64,000 bases of DNA from positions 124,001 to 188,000 of the forward strand of contig NZ_VOAK01000011.1 in assembly GCF_007859075.1 (NCBI RefSeq), given 5' to 3'. Below the pieces are notes generated by a model. It did not search any database. It was not told the origin of the DNA and saw only the letters and a list, made by a program, of their open reading frames with translations. The position numbers were made by a program, and so were the translations under genes. Below are positions 1 to 7,953 of the stretch, piece by piece; position 1 is the stretch's first letter, and each line of letters starts with the position of its first letter. The DNA comes from Gemmobacter aquaticus (GTDB lineage Bacteria > Pseudomonadota > Alphaproteobacteria > Rhodobacterales > Rhodobacteraceae).

Positions 1-357
1 GGCGATGGTCGTCTCGGACAAAACCTTGACCGGCATGCCCACCAGCGCCAGCGCCATGATCGGCCGCCCTCCCATGGCATAGACGTCACTGATCGCATTG
101 GTCGCGGCGATGCGCCCGAAATCGCGCGGATCATCGACGATCGGCATGAAGAAGTCGGTGGTCGCAACAAGCGCCTGTGTGTCGTTCAGCCGCCAGACGG
201 CCGCGTCATCGGCTGTCGCGGTGCCCACCAGCAGCTCTGGCGGAACCGGCAGGGCAGGGGCTTGCGCCAGCAGGCGTGAGAGCACGCCGGGGGCAATCTT
301 GCAGCCACAGCCGCCGCCATGCGACAGCGAGGTCAGGCGGGGTTCGGTCTGGGTCAT
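1..357 (-). CDS. selD: Selenide, water dikinase SelD, N-terminal part (cut by window edge)
   Basis: SelD makes selenophosphate from selenide and ATP, the selenium donor for selenocysteine and for 2-selenouridine in tRNA. The first 119 residues are visible and the gene runs off the left edge. The N-terminus carries SHGGGCGCK, with Cys17 and Lys20 at the positions of the catalytic pair of E. coli SelD. Further on are [17 protein letters not shown] and [18 protein letters not shown], all hallmark SelD motifs. Cys rather than selenocysteine occupies the active site, because a normal TGT codon is used. The start is the ATG preceding [14 protein letters not shown], 36 bp downstream of matB on the same strand, so the two are probably co-transcribed. 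Whether selA/selB or only a selU-type tRNA enzyme exists lies outside the window. Confidence 0.95.
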   Translation of the reverse strand, partial: MTQTEPRLTSLSHGGGCGCKIAPGVLSRLLAQAPALPVPPELLVGTATADDAAVWRLNDTQALVATTDFFMPIVDDPRDFGRIAATNAISDVYAMGGRPIMALALVGMPVKVLSETTIA

Positions 358-393
358 CCGTTGGCTCCGTTCAAAGTGGCAAAGGGCGGATCG

Positions 394-1902
394 TCAGGCT
401 TGAAACCAGCCCTTGTAGGTGTCGCGCAGCACGTTCTTTTGCACCTTGCCCATGGTGTTGCGCGGCAGGCTTTCAACCACCACGGCGGCCTTGGGCTGCT
501 TGAATCTGGCCAGCTTGTCGCGGATCACCTCAAGCACGGCGCCAGCATCGAGCGTGCGTCCCTTCTGTGGCACCAGAACGGCCAGCACCGCCTCGCCGAA
601 ATCAGGGTGGGGCACGCCGATCACAGCGCTTTCCAGAACGCCCGGCACCTCGTCGAGCAGCAGTTCAACCTCTTTCGGATAGACGTTGAACCCGCCCGAG
701 ATCACCAGATCCTTGGCACGGCCCACGATGGTCACATATCCGTCGGCATCAACGAACCCCACATCGCCGGTGATGAACCAGCCATCCTCGCGCAGTTCCT
801 CACGCGTCTTTTCGGGCATCTGCCAGTATCCCTTGAAGACGTTGGGGCCGCGCACCTCGATGACCCCCACCTCTCCCTGCGCCACCTCGGCGCCCTCGGC
901 CATGATGCGCAACTCGACCCCCGGCAGGGGCAGACCCACGGTGCCCGCACGTCGGTCACCCTCATAGGGGTTGGAGGTGTTCATATTGGTTTCGGTCATG
1001 CCGTAGCGTTCGAGGATGCGATGGCCCGTGCGCTCTTCAAAGCTGCGGTGGGTTTCCGCAAGCAGGGGGGCCGAGCCCGAAACAAGGAGCCGCATCCCCG
1101 CCACCAGATCGCGGGTGAGCCGCGCATCGTCCAGAAGGCGGGTATAGAAGGTAGGCACGCCCATCATCGTCGTGGCCTGCGGCAGGGCGCGGATCACGGC
1201 CTCAAGATCAAAGCCCGGCAGGAAGATCATCTGCCCGCCAGTCAGCAGGCTGATGTTCGAGGCGACAAACAGGCCGTGTGTGTGAAAGATCGGCAGCGCG
1301 TGCAGCAGTACATCCCGCGCGTCAAAGCGCCAGAGGTCTGCCAGCACCTCGGCGTTGGACAGAAGGTTGCGATGCGTCAGCATCGCGCCCTTCGACCGGC
1401 CCGTTGTGCCCGAGGTGTAGAGGATCGCCGCAATGTCATCCGGGCCGCGATCCGCGGGTGTGATCGTGCCCGGCTGGCCAGCCGCCGCATCCGTCAGGCT
1501 GCCTGATCCATCGCCATTCAGCGTCAGCACTTGCGCGTGGTTTTTCGATGCCACCCCGGCCAGTTCAATTTGGCGAGCGCCGTCACAGAGGAAGATCCGG
1601 GGGGTGGCGTTGCCAAGGAAATAGTCCACCTCGTCGGCGGTATAGGCCGTATTCAGCGGCAGGAAGATCGCGCCCAGTGCCACCGCTGCGCCATAGACCG
1701 CCAGCGCCTCAGGGCTTTTTGCGACCTGCGCGGCGATGCGGTCACCGGGGGTCAGACCATGCGCGCGCAGGGCATGCGCCTGACGCGCGACCAGCGCAAC
1801 GAACGCCTTCCCGCTGATCGATCCTCCGTCAGCCAGATTCAGGAATGGGCCCGTGCGGTCTGCGAGCGGGGCGAAGAGCGAGTCAAACAGCAAGTTGGGC
1901 AT
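394..1902 (-). CDS. matB: Malonyl-CoA synthetase (MatB-like acyl-CoA ligase)
   Basis: A 502-residue ANL-superfamily adenylating enzyme that probably converts malonate, CoA and ATP to malonyl-CoA. Visible motifs are the AMP-binding P-loop YTSGTTGRSKGAMLTH (about residues 160-175), RYGMTETNMNTSNPY (A5 motif), the hinge DGWFITGDVGFVD and GRAKDLVISGGFNVYPKE, and the C-terminal catalytic lysine region PRNTMGKVQK. The MTETNMN-type A5 motif is typical of MatB rather than acetyl- or long-chain acyl-CoA ligases. I chose the ATG at 1902 (MPNLLFDSLF) over an upstream in-frame start because of the GGAAAAGGTG-like ribosome site just before it. It is followed closely by selD. No malonyl-CoA decarboxylase gene is next to it here, so use in malonate assimilation is inferred from the family. 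Confidence 0.88.
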   Translation of the reverse strand: MPNLLFDSLFAPLADRTGPFLNLADGGSISGKAFVALVARQAHALRAHGLTPGDRIAAQVAKSPEALAVYGAAVALGAIFLPLNTAYTADEVDYFLGNATPRIFLCDGARQIELAGVASKNHAQVLTLNGDGSGSLTDAAAGQPGTITPADRGPDDIAAILYTSGTTGRSKGAMLTHRNLLSNAEVLADLWRFDARDVLLHALPIFHTHGLFVASNISLLTGGQMIFLPGFDLEAVIRALPQATTMMGVPTFYTRLLDDARLTRDLVAGMRLLVSGSAPLLAETHRSFEERTGHRILERYGMTETNMNTSNPYEGDRRAGTVGLPLPGVELRIMAEGAEVAQGEVGVIEVRGPNVFKGYWQMPEKTREELREDGWFITGDVGFVDADGYVTIVGRAKDLVISGGFNVYPKEVELLLDEVPGVLESAVIGVPHPDFGEAVLAVLVPQKGRTLDAGAVLEVIRDKLARFKQPKAAVVVESLPRNTMGKVQKNVLRDTYKGWFQA

Positions 1903-2103
1903 TTCTGGCACCTTTTCCACGGATACTGGGCAATTCCTGCCATGAAAGCTCATTGTCCCTCAACTGGTAACGGGCTGGTAAGACATGCGGCCTATACGCT
2001 TCAAAATGCCCCGAAACGGTGCGCCATGCGACTCGACACTGCCGCATTTTCGCCCCGCTTGAAGGACAACCTGAACATGTAGCCAAGAAGAGGGGATCCT
2101 CCG

Positions 2104-2277
2104 ATGACGTTCCTGAAAACGCTGATCGCACGTCTCAACAAGTCGTCGGTCGAAGCCGGCCCGAAGGCCGAAGTCGAAGACATCTTCACCGCCCGCCTGC
2201 GCAAGATGCAGGGGCGTCAGCGTCAGGCTGCGCAGACCACGCCGTTCAAAAGCTCACGGCAACAGCAGGCAGCTTGA
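2104..2277 (+). CDS. Small basic protein of 57 residues, function unknown
   Basis: A short open frame, MTFLKTLIARLNKS to SSRQQQAA, with an AGAGGGG ribosome-binding site about ten bases ahead of the ATG. The N-terminal 12 residues could form a short amphipathic helix and the rest is charged and Gln-rich. I do not recognise a family. It is convergent with mipZ and the two coding ends overlap by 32 bp (2246-2277). Support is the upstream RBS, clean codon structure and its position in an otherwise unexplained gap after matB. There is no homology evidence, so it remains a plausible rather than a certain gene. Confidence 0.5.
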   Translation: MTFLKTLIARLNKSSVEAGPKAEVEDIFTARLRKMQGRQRQAAQTTPFKSSRQQQAA

Positions 2278-3055
2278 GTTCGGCGATCAAGTCCCGAACC
2301 TCTTGCCGCGCGGCAATGTTTGACATGTTCAACTGATCGACGCCGGTATCTTTAAGGTCCAGCAGGGTCAGGCCGCGCGGAAACAATTCGCGAAAGATCA
2401 CGCGCTCGGTAAAACCGGGCGCCACGCGAAAGCCGATGCGGCGGGACAATTCCTCCAGCGCGGCCCCCACCTTTTTCTTGTTGTGCATCTGCTGGGCACC
2501 AAGGCGGTTGCGCAGGACGATCCAGTCGATGGGCTTGAGCCCGGCCTGCGCCCGCAGTTGCCGCGCGCTCCACACCATTTCGGAATAGATTGAGGGGCCC
2601 TTTACCTTGTTGGTTTCCGGATCGATCCGGGCCAGAAGGTCAAAGTCCACGAAACTGTCGTTCAGCGGCGTGATCAGCGTGTCGGCGAGGCTGTGCGCCA
2701 CCTGGCTGAGCCGGGTGTGCGAGCCGGGGCAGTCGATCACGATAAAGTCGCTGACCGGCTCCAGCGCCGAGACGGCCGCCGAGAGGCGCGCATCAAAAGC
2801 GTTCTCGCCGGGCTGCAGGGTTGCCGGATCCACTTCGGGCAGTTCGCGGTAATCGGGGGAGGGCAGGTCTTTCCCGGCCTTCGCCATCCAGGCGCGACGG
2901 TTCTCGACATAACGGCCAAAGCTGCGCTGCCGCAAGTCAAGATCCAGCGCGCCGACGCGGTGCCCCATGCGGGCCAGCGCGGTTGCGACATGCATGCAGG
3001 TGGTCGATTTGCCCGATCCACCCTTCTCGTTGCCGACAACGATGATATGCGCCAT
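2246..3055 (-). CDS. mipZ: Division-plane positioning ATPase MipZ (ParA/MinD family)
   Basis: MipZ forms a polar gradient on the nucleoid through ParB and inhibits FtsZ assembly, placing the division site at mid-cell in alphaproteobacteria that lack MinCD. The 269-residue protein starts with the deviant Walker A motif VVGNEKGGSGKST. It continues with DLDLRQRSFGRYVENR, the Walker B-like VIDCPGSHTRL, TPLNDSFVDFDLLARIDPET and the family-specific FRELFPRGLTLLDL. These blocks align with Caulobacter MipZ rather than with plasmid or chromosomal ParA. Length is usual for MipZ. It is monocistronic as far as visible. Its 3' end overlaps a small convergent reading frame. Confidence 0.93.
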   Translation of the reverse strand: MAHIIVVGNEKGGSGKSTTCMHVATALARMGHRVGALDLDLRQRSFGRYVENRRAWMAKAGKDLPSPDYRELPEVDPATLQPGENAFDARLSAAVSALEPVSDFIVIDCPGSHTRLSQVAHSLADTLITPLNDSFVDFDLLARIDPETNKVKGPSIYSEMVWSARQLRAQAGLKPIDWIVLRNRLGAQQMHNKKKVGAALEELSRRIGFRVAPGFTERVIFRELFPRGLTLLDLKDTGVDQLNMSNIAARQEVRDLIAELKLPAVAVSF

Positions 3056-3170
3056 GCCTGATGTCCCCGGATGCCTTGTCTTCTGGCCTTCATAAGCGGC
3101 GATCCGCGCAGAGGGAAGCCGGAACGCGCGGGTCGGCGCGTGCCGTGGCGATCAGGCGGGGGTGTGGCGC

Positions 3171-3488
3171 CTAGCTTCCGCAAAAGCGGCGGCGGGCTTC
3201 CTGCTCCATGTCGAGCCGCAGCTGCAGGTCGGCCAGTTTCGCCGTTTCCCGCCTGCGGGCTTCGTCGCCATTGGTCTTGCGCAGGATTTCGGTCTGCGCC
3301 TCGATCGCCTTGCGCAGGGCGATTTCGCGCGGCACCACGCCTGCTTCGGCCATGATCCGAAAACCGACAGCATCCGTGCTGCCATCGCCGCTAAGGTCCA
3401 ACGGCTTGCCCGCGCCCTTGAGGTTGTCGAACTGGCCCTCGGCCTGCGCCTTCCGGATCTGTCGTTCGGAAAGTTCAGAGAACTTCAT
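3171..3488 (-). CDS. DUF1992 / DnaJ-homologue C28-type conserved domain protein
   Basis: A 105-residue soluble protein that begins MKFSELSERQIRKAQAEG and contains LKGAGKPLDL, the conserved core of the DUF1992 (DNAJC28-like) family. The family is widespread in Proteobacteria and its biochemical role is not established. The start at 3488 is favoured over an upstream Met by a GGGAGG ribosome-binding site directly before it. The C-terminal half (IALRKAIEAQTEILRK to EQEARRRF) is strongly helical and probably a coiled coil. It sits between mipZ and the rplS-rpmE operon, all on the minus strand. Confidence 0.8.
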   Translation of the reverse strand: MKFSELSERQIRKAQAEGQFDNLKGAGKPLDLSGDGSTDAVGFRIMAEAGVVPREIALRKAIEAQTEILRKTNGDEARRRETAKLADLQLRLDMEQEARRRFCGS

Positions 3489-3562
3489 TGCCAGCCTCCC
3501 CGGCTGTTGGGAATGCAAGGAGAGCCTAGCAGGGATCGCAAAGTTTGTCCTCTGTCGCGCAA

Positions 3563-3592
3563 AGAAAAAGCCCCGCCGGTGGCGGGGCTTTC
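3563..3592 (-). terminator. Rho-independent terminator of rplS-rpmE
   Basis: A GC stem AGCCCCGCC / GGCGGGGCT with a 3-base loop (3569-3589) lies just after the rpmE stop. On the minus strand it is followed by a run of T residues (complement of AAAGAAAAA). Confidence 0.85.
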
Positions 3593-3612
3593 CTCGAACC
3601 TTGTGGTTTGGA

Positions 3613-3834
3613 TCAGAAACCCAGACCAGCGTATTTGTTCTTGAACTTCGACACGCGGCCGCCGGTGTCCATCAGCTTGGCGGTCTGGCCGGTCCAGGCG
3701 GGATGCGAAAGCGGATCGATGTCGAGCGACAGCGTGTCGCCTTCCTTGCCCCAGGTGGTGCGGGTGCGGAAGGTGGTGCCGTCGGTCATCTTCACTTCGA
3801 CGAAGTGATAATCGGGGTGGATGCCTTGTTTCAT
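3613..3834 (-). CDS. rpmE: 50S ribosomal protein L31
   Basis: A 73-residue L31, beginning [14 protein letters not shown] and containing [14 protein letters not shown] and [11 protein letters not shown]. It lacks the CxxC pairs of zinc-binding L31, so it is a zinc-independent (C-minus) form, common in alphaproteobacteria. The ATG at 3834 gives the canonical L31 N-terminus; an upstream in-frame Met would overlap rplS. It follows rplS by 11 bp, so both should be translated from one mRNA, ended by the hairpin downstream. Confidence 0.95.
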   Translation of the reverse strand: MKQGIHPDYHFVEVKMTDGTTFRTRTTWGKEGDTLSLDIDPLSHPAWTGQTAKLMDTGGRVSKFKNKYAGLGF

Positions 3835-3845
3835 GGCGCCAGTCC

Positions 3846-4220
3846 TCACACAGCTTTTTCTTTGTAGTTGGTGACTTCCGCGATACGGGCCGATTTGCCG
3901 CGACGCGAGCGGAGGTAGTACAGCTTGGCGCGACGGACGCGGCCACGACGGACGACCTCGATCGAATCGATGTTGGTCGAATACAGCGGGAACACACGCT
4001 CCACGCCTTCGCCGAAGGAAATCTTGCGCACGGTGAACGAGGCCGAGATGGTCGCGCCGCCCTTGCGGCTGATGCAGACGCCTTCATAGGCCTGCACGCG
4101 CGAACGGGTGCCTTCGGTCACTTTGTAGCCAACGCGAATGGTGTCGCCGGCCTTGAAGTCGGGAATGTTCTTGCCAAGCGCAGCGATCTGCTCGGCTTCC
4201 AGTTGTGCGATCAGGTTCAT
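3846..4220 (-). CDS. rplS: 50S ribosomal protein L19
   Basis: A 124-residue L19, with [43 protein letters not shown] and the basic C-terminus [24 protein letters not shown]19 sits at the 30S-50S interface. In many bacteria rplS closes the rpsP-rimM-trmD operon; here no trmD is adjacent. The gene has its own upstream region of 260 bp with a good sigma-70-like promoter and a leader of about 200 nt, and it is followed by rpmE. Confidence 0.97.
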   Translation of the reverse strand: MNLIAQLEAEQIAALGKNIPDFKAGDTIRVGYKVTEGTRSRVQAYEGVCISRKGGATISASFTVRKISFGEGVERVFPLYSTNIDSIEVVRRGRVRRAKLYYLRSRRGKSARIAEVTNYKEKAV

Positions 4221-4423
4221 CGCCAGTCTCCTGTCTGCCTGCGGTGTTCCGCAGAGGTGATGTCGTCTCAGAGCTTCTGGTCTTCAACCGGGTCCGCGCC
4301 GGATGCGCGCCCGCCAGAGATGAACCGACGTTTTTCGAGGCCTCTTTCCTTCGTCATCGGCCCGACGAAGAAAACCGGGCGCAAAACAAAGGGAATCGGG
4401 TCCAGATGGCCATAGCCCCGGAC
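4221..4423 (-). promoter_or_regulatory. Long 5' leader of rplS with two hairpins
   Basis: The predicted rplS transcript carries about 200 untranslated bases. One hairpin pairs CTTCGTC (4349-4355) with GACGAAG (4364-4370). A second pairs CTGCGG (4239-4244) with CCGCAG (4249-4254) right next to the AGGAGA ribosome site (4227-4232). No other gene is seen here. Autogenous control by L19 is only an inference. Confidence 0.35.
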
Positions 4424-4429
4424 AGGCGG

Positions 4430-4458
4430 CGTATAGGCGCAGCGGCGGTCCCGGTCAA
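4430..4458 (-). promoter_or_regulatory. Predicted sigma-70 promoter of rplS-rpmE
   Basis: On the minus strand a -35 hexamer TTGACC (4453-4458) and a -10 hexamer TATACG (4430-4435) are separated by exactly 17 bp. They lie about 210 bp upstream of the rplS start, implying a leader of about 200 nt. Confidence 0.55.
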
Positions 4459-4480
4459 GGGGCCGCCGCCGTGTTGACGG

Positions 4481-5176
4481 TTATGGACGTGCCGGCACGT
4501 TCAACCCGCGCTGTACCGCCGGGCGGGCGAGGAAGCGGTCGACATAGGCGGGCAGGTTGCTCAGATCAGCCCAGCCGACCTGATCGCCCGCCTTGTAGCG
4601 ATTGATCAGGTTGTTAAGCCAGGGCGCAATCGCCATGTCGGCGATCGAATAGTCGCCCGCGATCCAGTCCTGCCCGGCCAGTGCGTTGTCGAGCACCTTC
4701 AATAGACGCGCGCTTTCGGCCCGGTAGCGTTCTTTCGGGCGCTGATCTTCGATCTCCTTGCCCGCAAAGACGTGGAAGTAGCCGAGCTGCCCCAGCATCG
4801 GGCCAAGACCACCCATCTGGAACATCAACCACTGAAGCACCTGATAGCGGTTCTCTTGCGGCAGAAAGCGGCCAGTCTTCTCGGCAAGGTAGATCAGGAT
4901 CGCCCCGCTTTCGAACAGGGGCAGCGCCTTGCCGCCCGGGCCGTTCGGATCGATCATCGCCGGGATCTTGTTGTTGGGGTTCAGGCTCAGAAACTCGGGC
5001 GTGAACTGGTCATCCTTCGAGATGTCAACCAGATGAGCCTCGTAAGGCAGACCCATCTCCTCAAGTGCCACCGAGACCTTCACGCCGTTCGGCGTCGGCA
5101 GCGAGTAGAGCTGGATCACATCAGGCCGTGTGGCCGGCCAGCGATGGGTGATGGGATGGGTGGACAGGTCGAACAT
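4481..5176 (-). CDS. Glutathione S-transferase, YghU/YfcG-like (Nu class)
   Basis: A 231-residue GST with an N-terminal thioredoxin-like domain (LPTPNGVKVSVALEEMGL, then NPNNKIPAMID and FESGAILIYLAEKTG) and an all-helical C-terminal domain (about residues 105-231). The TPNGxK start of the thioredoxin fold, the KDDQFTPEFL segment and GPMLGQLGYFHVFA match the Nu-class disulfide-bond reductases YghU/YfcG, which use glutathione and have weak classical transferase activity. The N-terminal 18 residues ahead of PDVIQLYSLPTP are longer than usual but the ATG at 5176 seems acceptable. It is an isolated gene, divergent from mscL. Confidence 0.85.
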   Translation of the reverse strand: MFDLSTHPITHRWPATRPDVIQLYSLPTPNGVKVSVALEEMGLPYEAHLVDISKDDQFTPEFLSLNPNNKIPAMIDPNGPGGKALPLFESGAILIYLAEKTGRFLPQENRYQVLQWLMFQMGGLGPMLGQLGYFHVFAGKEIEDQRPKERYRAESARLLKVLDNALAGQDWIAGDYSIADMAIAPWLNNLINRYKAGDQVGWADLSNLPAYVDRFLARPAVQRGLNVPARP

Positions 5177-5338
5177 GCGCGAACTCCGGTTCTGTATCCT
5201 TGAAAGCTAGTTGCGTTTTCCCCGTCACAAAAGGTGCTGATATGTGCGATAGTGACTCCGCGTCTGTGCACGCATGGGCGGTGGACTTCCGCGGCAGACG
5301 GTGCCCCCGCCAATGGGACATGTTAAAAGGAAGTCTAA

Positions 5339-5758
5339 ATGCTGAATGAATTCAAGGCGTTTATCGCCAGGGGGAATGTTGTTGATCTGGCGGTCGGTAT
5401 CATCATCGGCGCGTCATTCACGGCGATTGTCAACTCGCTGGTGGCTGATCTGGTGAACCCGCTGATCGGCGTGGTGACCGGCGGTATCGACTTTTCGAAC
5501 CTCTTCATCAATCTGGGTGAGGGCGACTTCACCTCTCTGGCCGCCGCCCGTGCGGCTGGCGCGCCGGTCTTTGCCTATGGGTCTTTCATTACCGCAGTGA
5601 TCAACTTCCTGATCATCGCCTGGGTGGTGTTCCTGCTGGTGAAGGCGGTCAACAAACTGCAGGAGACCCTGAAGAAGAAGGAAGAGGCTGCCGCAGCTGC
5701 CGCTGGTCCGACCGAACTGGATGTCCTGAAGGAAATCCGTGACGCCCTGAAGAAGTGA
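5339..5758 (+). CDS. mscL: Large-conductance mechanosensitive channel MscL
   Basis: A 139-residue inner-membrane channel that opens under high membrane tension and releases solutes on hypo-osmotic shock. The first transmembrane segment contains [15 protein letters not shown] and the pore-lining run through [13 protein letters not shown]. The second ([23 protein letters not shown]) is followed by a charged, Ala-rich cytoplasmic helix ending EIRDALKK. Length and order match the family. It is monocistronic, with a strong bidirectional terminator immediately downstream. Confidence 0.97.
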   Translation: MLNEFKAFIARGNVVDLAVGIIIGASFTAIVNSLVADLVNPLIGVVTGGIDFSNLFINLGEGDFTSLAAARAAGAPVFAYGSFITAVINFLIIAWVVFLLVKAVNKLQETLKKKEEAAAAAAGPTELDVLKEIRDALKK

Positions 5759-5776
5759 TCTGAAGCCGGATGTAGA

Positions 5777-5806
5777 AAAGGCCCCCGAGACGTTCGGGGG
5801 CCTTTG
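5777..5806. terminator. Bidirectional terminator between mscL and ald
   Basis: A long stem AAAGGCCCCCGA / TCGGGGGCCTTT with a short loop, flanked by A-rich and T-rich sides. It can end mscL transcripts (plus) and ald transcripts (minus). Confidence 0.85.
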
Positions 5807-5826
5807 TCTTTTCGGGGGTGCTGCTG

Positions 5827-6945
5827 TCAGAGTTGCAGCGCATCCGCCGCCGCAATGGTCGGCAGACCAAGGGCTGCGCCGACGGCTGCGTAGGTCAGTT
5901 TGCCGCGATGGGTGTTGAGCCCCGCCAGCAGATGCTTGTCCTCGGCGCAGGCGCGTTTCCAGCCTTTGTCGGCCAGCGCCAGCATGAAGGGCATGGTCGC
6001 ATTGCCAAGCGCGAGCGTCGAGGTGCGGGCCACCGCGCCCGGCATGTTCGCCACGCAGTAATGCATGATGCCGTCAACCTCGTAGACCGGGTCCTGGTGG
6101 GTGGTCGCGCGCGAGGTCTCGAAACAGCCGCCCTGATCGATCGCCACATCAACCAAGGCCGCGCCGGGCTTCAACTCTGCCAGTTGCGCCCGGCTGATCA
6201 GCTTGGGTGCAGCCGCGCCGGGAATCAGCACGGCACCGATGATCATGTCAGCCTCGCGGGCAAGCGCGATGGTGTTGCCGGCGCTGGCATAGGCGTTCTT
6301 GAAGTCGCGCCCGAAGACGTCATCCAGATAGCGCAGACGGTTGATCGAGCGGTCGATCACGGTGACATCGGCGCCCATGCCGGCTGCGACCTTGGCCGCA
6401 TGCGTGCCGACCACGCCGCCGCCGATCACCAGAACCTTGGCCGGTGCCACGCCTGGCACGCCGCCCAGCAGTACACCGCGACCACCATTGGCCTTCTGCA
6501 GCGTCCAAGCGCCGACCTGCGGAGCCAGGCGGCCCGCGACTTCGGACATCGGCGCAAGCAGCGGCAGGCCGCCGCGATCATCGGTCACCGTTTCATAGGC
6601 AATCGCCGTCACGCCCGAATCGAGCAGATCACGCGTCTGCTCCGGATCGGGGGCAAGGTGCAGATAGGTGAACAGCACCTGACCTTCGCGCAGGCGCTTG
6701 CGCTCTACCGCCTGCGGCTCCTTGACCTTGACGATCATCTCGGCGGTCTCAAACACCTCTTCGGCGGTGCCGAGGATCTTGGCGCCCGCCGCGACATAGT
6801 CATCATCAGAAAAACCCGCGCCAGCGCCGGCACGGGTTTCAACGAATACCTGATGGCCATGACCAGTGGCCTCTCGCACCGCGTCGGGGGTCATCCCGAC
6901 GCGAAATTCCTGCGGTTTGATTTCTTTCGGGCATCCGATCTTCAT
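5827..6945 (-). CDS. ald: Alanine dehydrogenase
   Basis: A 372-residue NAD-dependent enzyme that interconverts L-alanine and pyruvate plus ammonia. The start at 6945 (MKIGCPKEIKPQEFRVGMTP) gives the canonical N-terminus and has a GGGAGAGAC ribosome site. The pyruvate-binding lysine lies in IVKVKEP and the catalytic histidine in LFTYLHLAP. The Rossmann motif is VLVIGGGVVGTHAAKVA, followed by VTVIDRSINRLRYLDD. It is divergently transcribed from an Lrp/AsnC-family gene, the usual arrangement of an Ald with its alanine-responsive activator. Confidence 0.96.
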   Translation of the reverse strand: MKIGCPKEIKPQEFRVGMTPDAVREATGHGHQVFVETRAGAGAGFSDDDYVAAGAKILGTAEEVFETAEMIVKVKEPQAVERKRLREGQVLFTYLHLAPDPEQTRDLLDSGVTAIAYETVTDDRGGLPLLAPMSEVAGRLAPQVGAWTLQKANGGRGVLLGGVPGVAPAKVLVIGGGVVGTHAAKVAAGMGADVTVIDRSINRLRYLDDVFGRDFKNAYASAGNTIALAREADMIIGAVLIPGAAAPKLISRAQLAELKPGAALVDVAIDQGGCFETSRATTHQDPVYEVDGIMHYCVANMPGAVARTSTLALGNATMPFMLALADKGWKRACAEDKHLLAGLNTHRGKLTYAAVGAALGLPTIAAADALQL

Positions 6946-7022
6946 GTCTCTCTCCCTTGCGGCCGCGGCTTTCTTGCGCGGCTTGTGAGACCAGCCTGAG
7001 GCAGAATCGATGGCAGCTTTTC

Positions 7023-7062
7023 GATTTCTGTGGCGGTGCTGTGGCGCTGAATGGTAGAAATC
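7023..7062. promoter_or_regulatory. Possible Lrp-type operator between ald and its regulator
   Basis: A perfect 7-bp inverted repeat, GATTTCT (7023-7029) and AGAAATC (7056-7062), sits in the divergent intergenic region. A further GATTTC copy lies near 7089. Lrp-family proteins often bind spaced dyads in such regions. No direct evidence exists for binding here. Confidence 0.3.
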
Positions 7063-7102
7063 ACCAAAGAAGCGCAACTTGTTCGAAGATTTCATCGCCG
7101 CA

Positions 7103-7561
7103 ATGCAGCTAGACGCAACAGACCGCCGTATCCTTACCGTGTTGCAGAAGCATGGCCGTATCACCAATGCCGAACTGTCGGAACAGGTGAACCTGTCCGC
7201 ATCCGCCTGCCACCGACGCGTTCAGCGTCTGGAAGAAGAGGGGTTCATCGCAGGCTACGTCGCCCTGCTGGACCCGCGCCGCCTTGGTCGGCAGACGACG
7301 GTCTTTGTCGAGATCACTCTGCAGGGGCAGGCGGATGAACTGCTCGACGCCTTTGAACGCGAGGTCGCGCGCGTGCCTGATGTTCTTGAATGTCATCTGA
7401 TGGCGGGCAGTGCCGACTATCTGCTGAAGGTCATGGCCGAGAATACCGAGGACTTTGCGCGCATCCACCGTCAGTACCTGAGTCGTCTGCCCGGTGTCGC
7501 GCAGATGCAAAGCTCTTTCGCGCTGCGTACTGTCGTCAAGACGACTGCGCTGCAGGTCTGA
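7103..7561 (+). CDS. Lrp/AsnC-family transcriptional regulator, probable ald regulator
   Basis: A 152-residue protein with an N-terminal winged helix-turn-helix (LDATDRRILTVLQKHGRITNAELSEQVNLSASACHRRV in consecutive parts) and a C-terminal RAM/AsnC ligand domain (VFVEITLQGQ, VLECHLMAGSADYLLKV). The ATG at 7103 (MQLDATDRR) gives the usual N-terminus; an in-frame TTG at 7079 is an alternative. Its divergent position to ald suggests that it senses alanine or another amino acid and controls ald, as AldR-type regulators do; that role is inferred from neighbourhood. Confidence 0.9.
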   Translation: MQLDATDRRILTVLQKHGRITNAELSEQVNLSASACHRRVQRLEEEGFIAGYVALLDPRRLGRQTTVFVEITLQGQADELLDAFEREVARVPDVLECHLMAGSADYLLKVMAENTEDFARIHRQYLSRLPGVAQMQSSFALRTVVKTTALQV

Positions 7562-7570
7562 CCAAAGAAA

Positions 7571-7597
7571 AACCCCCGACCGGAAGGGCGGGGGTTG
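7571..7597. terminator. Terminator between the Lrp gene and rpsU
   Basis: The stem AACCCCCG (7571-7578) pairs with CGGGGGTT (7589-7596). The minus-strand side is followed by TTTCTTTGG, fitting rpsU termination. It may also end the plus-strand transcript. Confidence 0.75.
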
Positions 7598-7639
7598 ATC
7601 TTGTCAGGCGGGTTGCCCCGCCCAGCTTTCAGACACGTC

Positions 7640-7846
7640 TTAAAGACCGCCTTCACGCTGCGCCTTTTTACGCGCGAGTTTGCGCGCACGGCGGACAGCT
7701 TCGGCTTGCTCACGGGCTTTTTTGACCGACGGCTTCTCGAAATGTTGCTTGAGCTTCATTTCGCGGAACACGCCTTCGCGCTGGAGCTTCTTCTTCAGGG
7801 CGCGGAGCGCCTGTTCGACGTTATTGTCACGAACGCTGACCTGCAT
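7640..7846 (-). CDS. rpsU: 30S ribosomal protein S21
   Basis: A 68-residue, very basic S21 with the canonical start [20 protein letters not shown], then [16 protein letters not shown] and a Lys/Arg-rich tail. S21 helps mRNA-16S rRNA pairing in initiation. It is monocistronic, with a predicted promoter within 80 bp upstream and a terminator downstream. Confidence 0.97.
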   Translation of the reverse strand: MQVSVRDNNVEQALRALKKKLQREGVFREMKLKQHFEKPSVKKAREQAEAVRRARKLARKKAQREGGL

Positions 7847-7899
7847 GTGGTTGTCACCACCTTCCTAAGCTAGAGTTGCACTGATGTGCAGGCTCGCGC

Positions 7900-7928
7900 C
7901 CCATAGCAAAGCGCGCCGCAGTTGTCTA
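7900..7928 (-). promoter_or_regulatory. Predicted promoter of rpsU
   Basis: On the minus strand TAGACA (7923-7928) and TATGGG (7900-7905) are spaced 17 bp and lie about 55 bp before the rpsU ATG. The -35 match is 5 of 6. Confidence 0.4.
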
Positions 7929-7953
7929 GCATCAGCCAGGAAAGGAGACCGCA

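Noticed and set aside
319-1506. A 395-codon plus-strand frame opposite matB
   Set aside because: Overlaps matB motifs on the other strand and has no recognisable domain.
5818-6999. A 393-codon plus-strand frame opposite ald
   Set aside because: ald on the minus strand has all catalytic motifs; the plus frame has low-complexity His/Arg-rich sequence and is a shadow.
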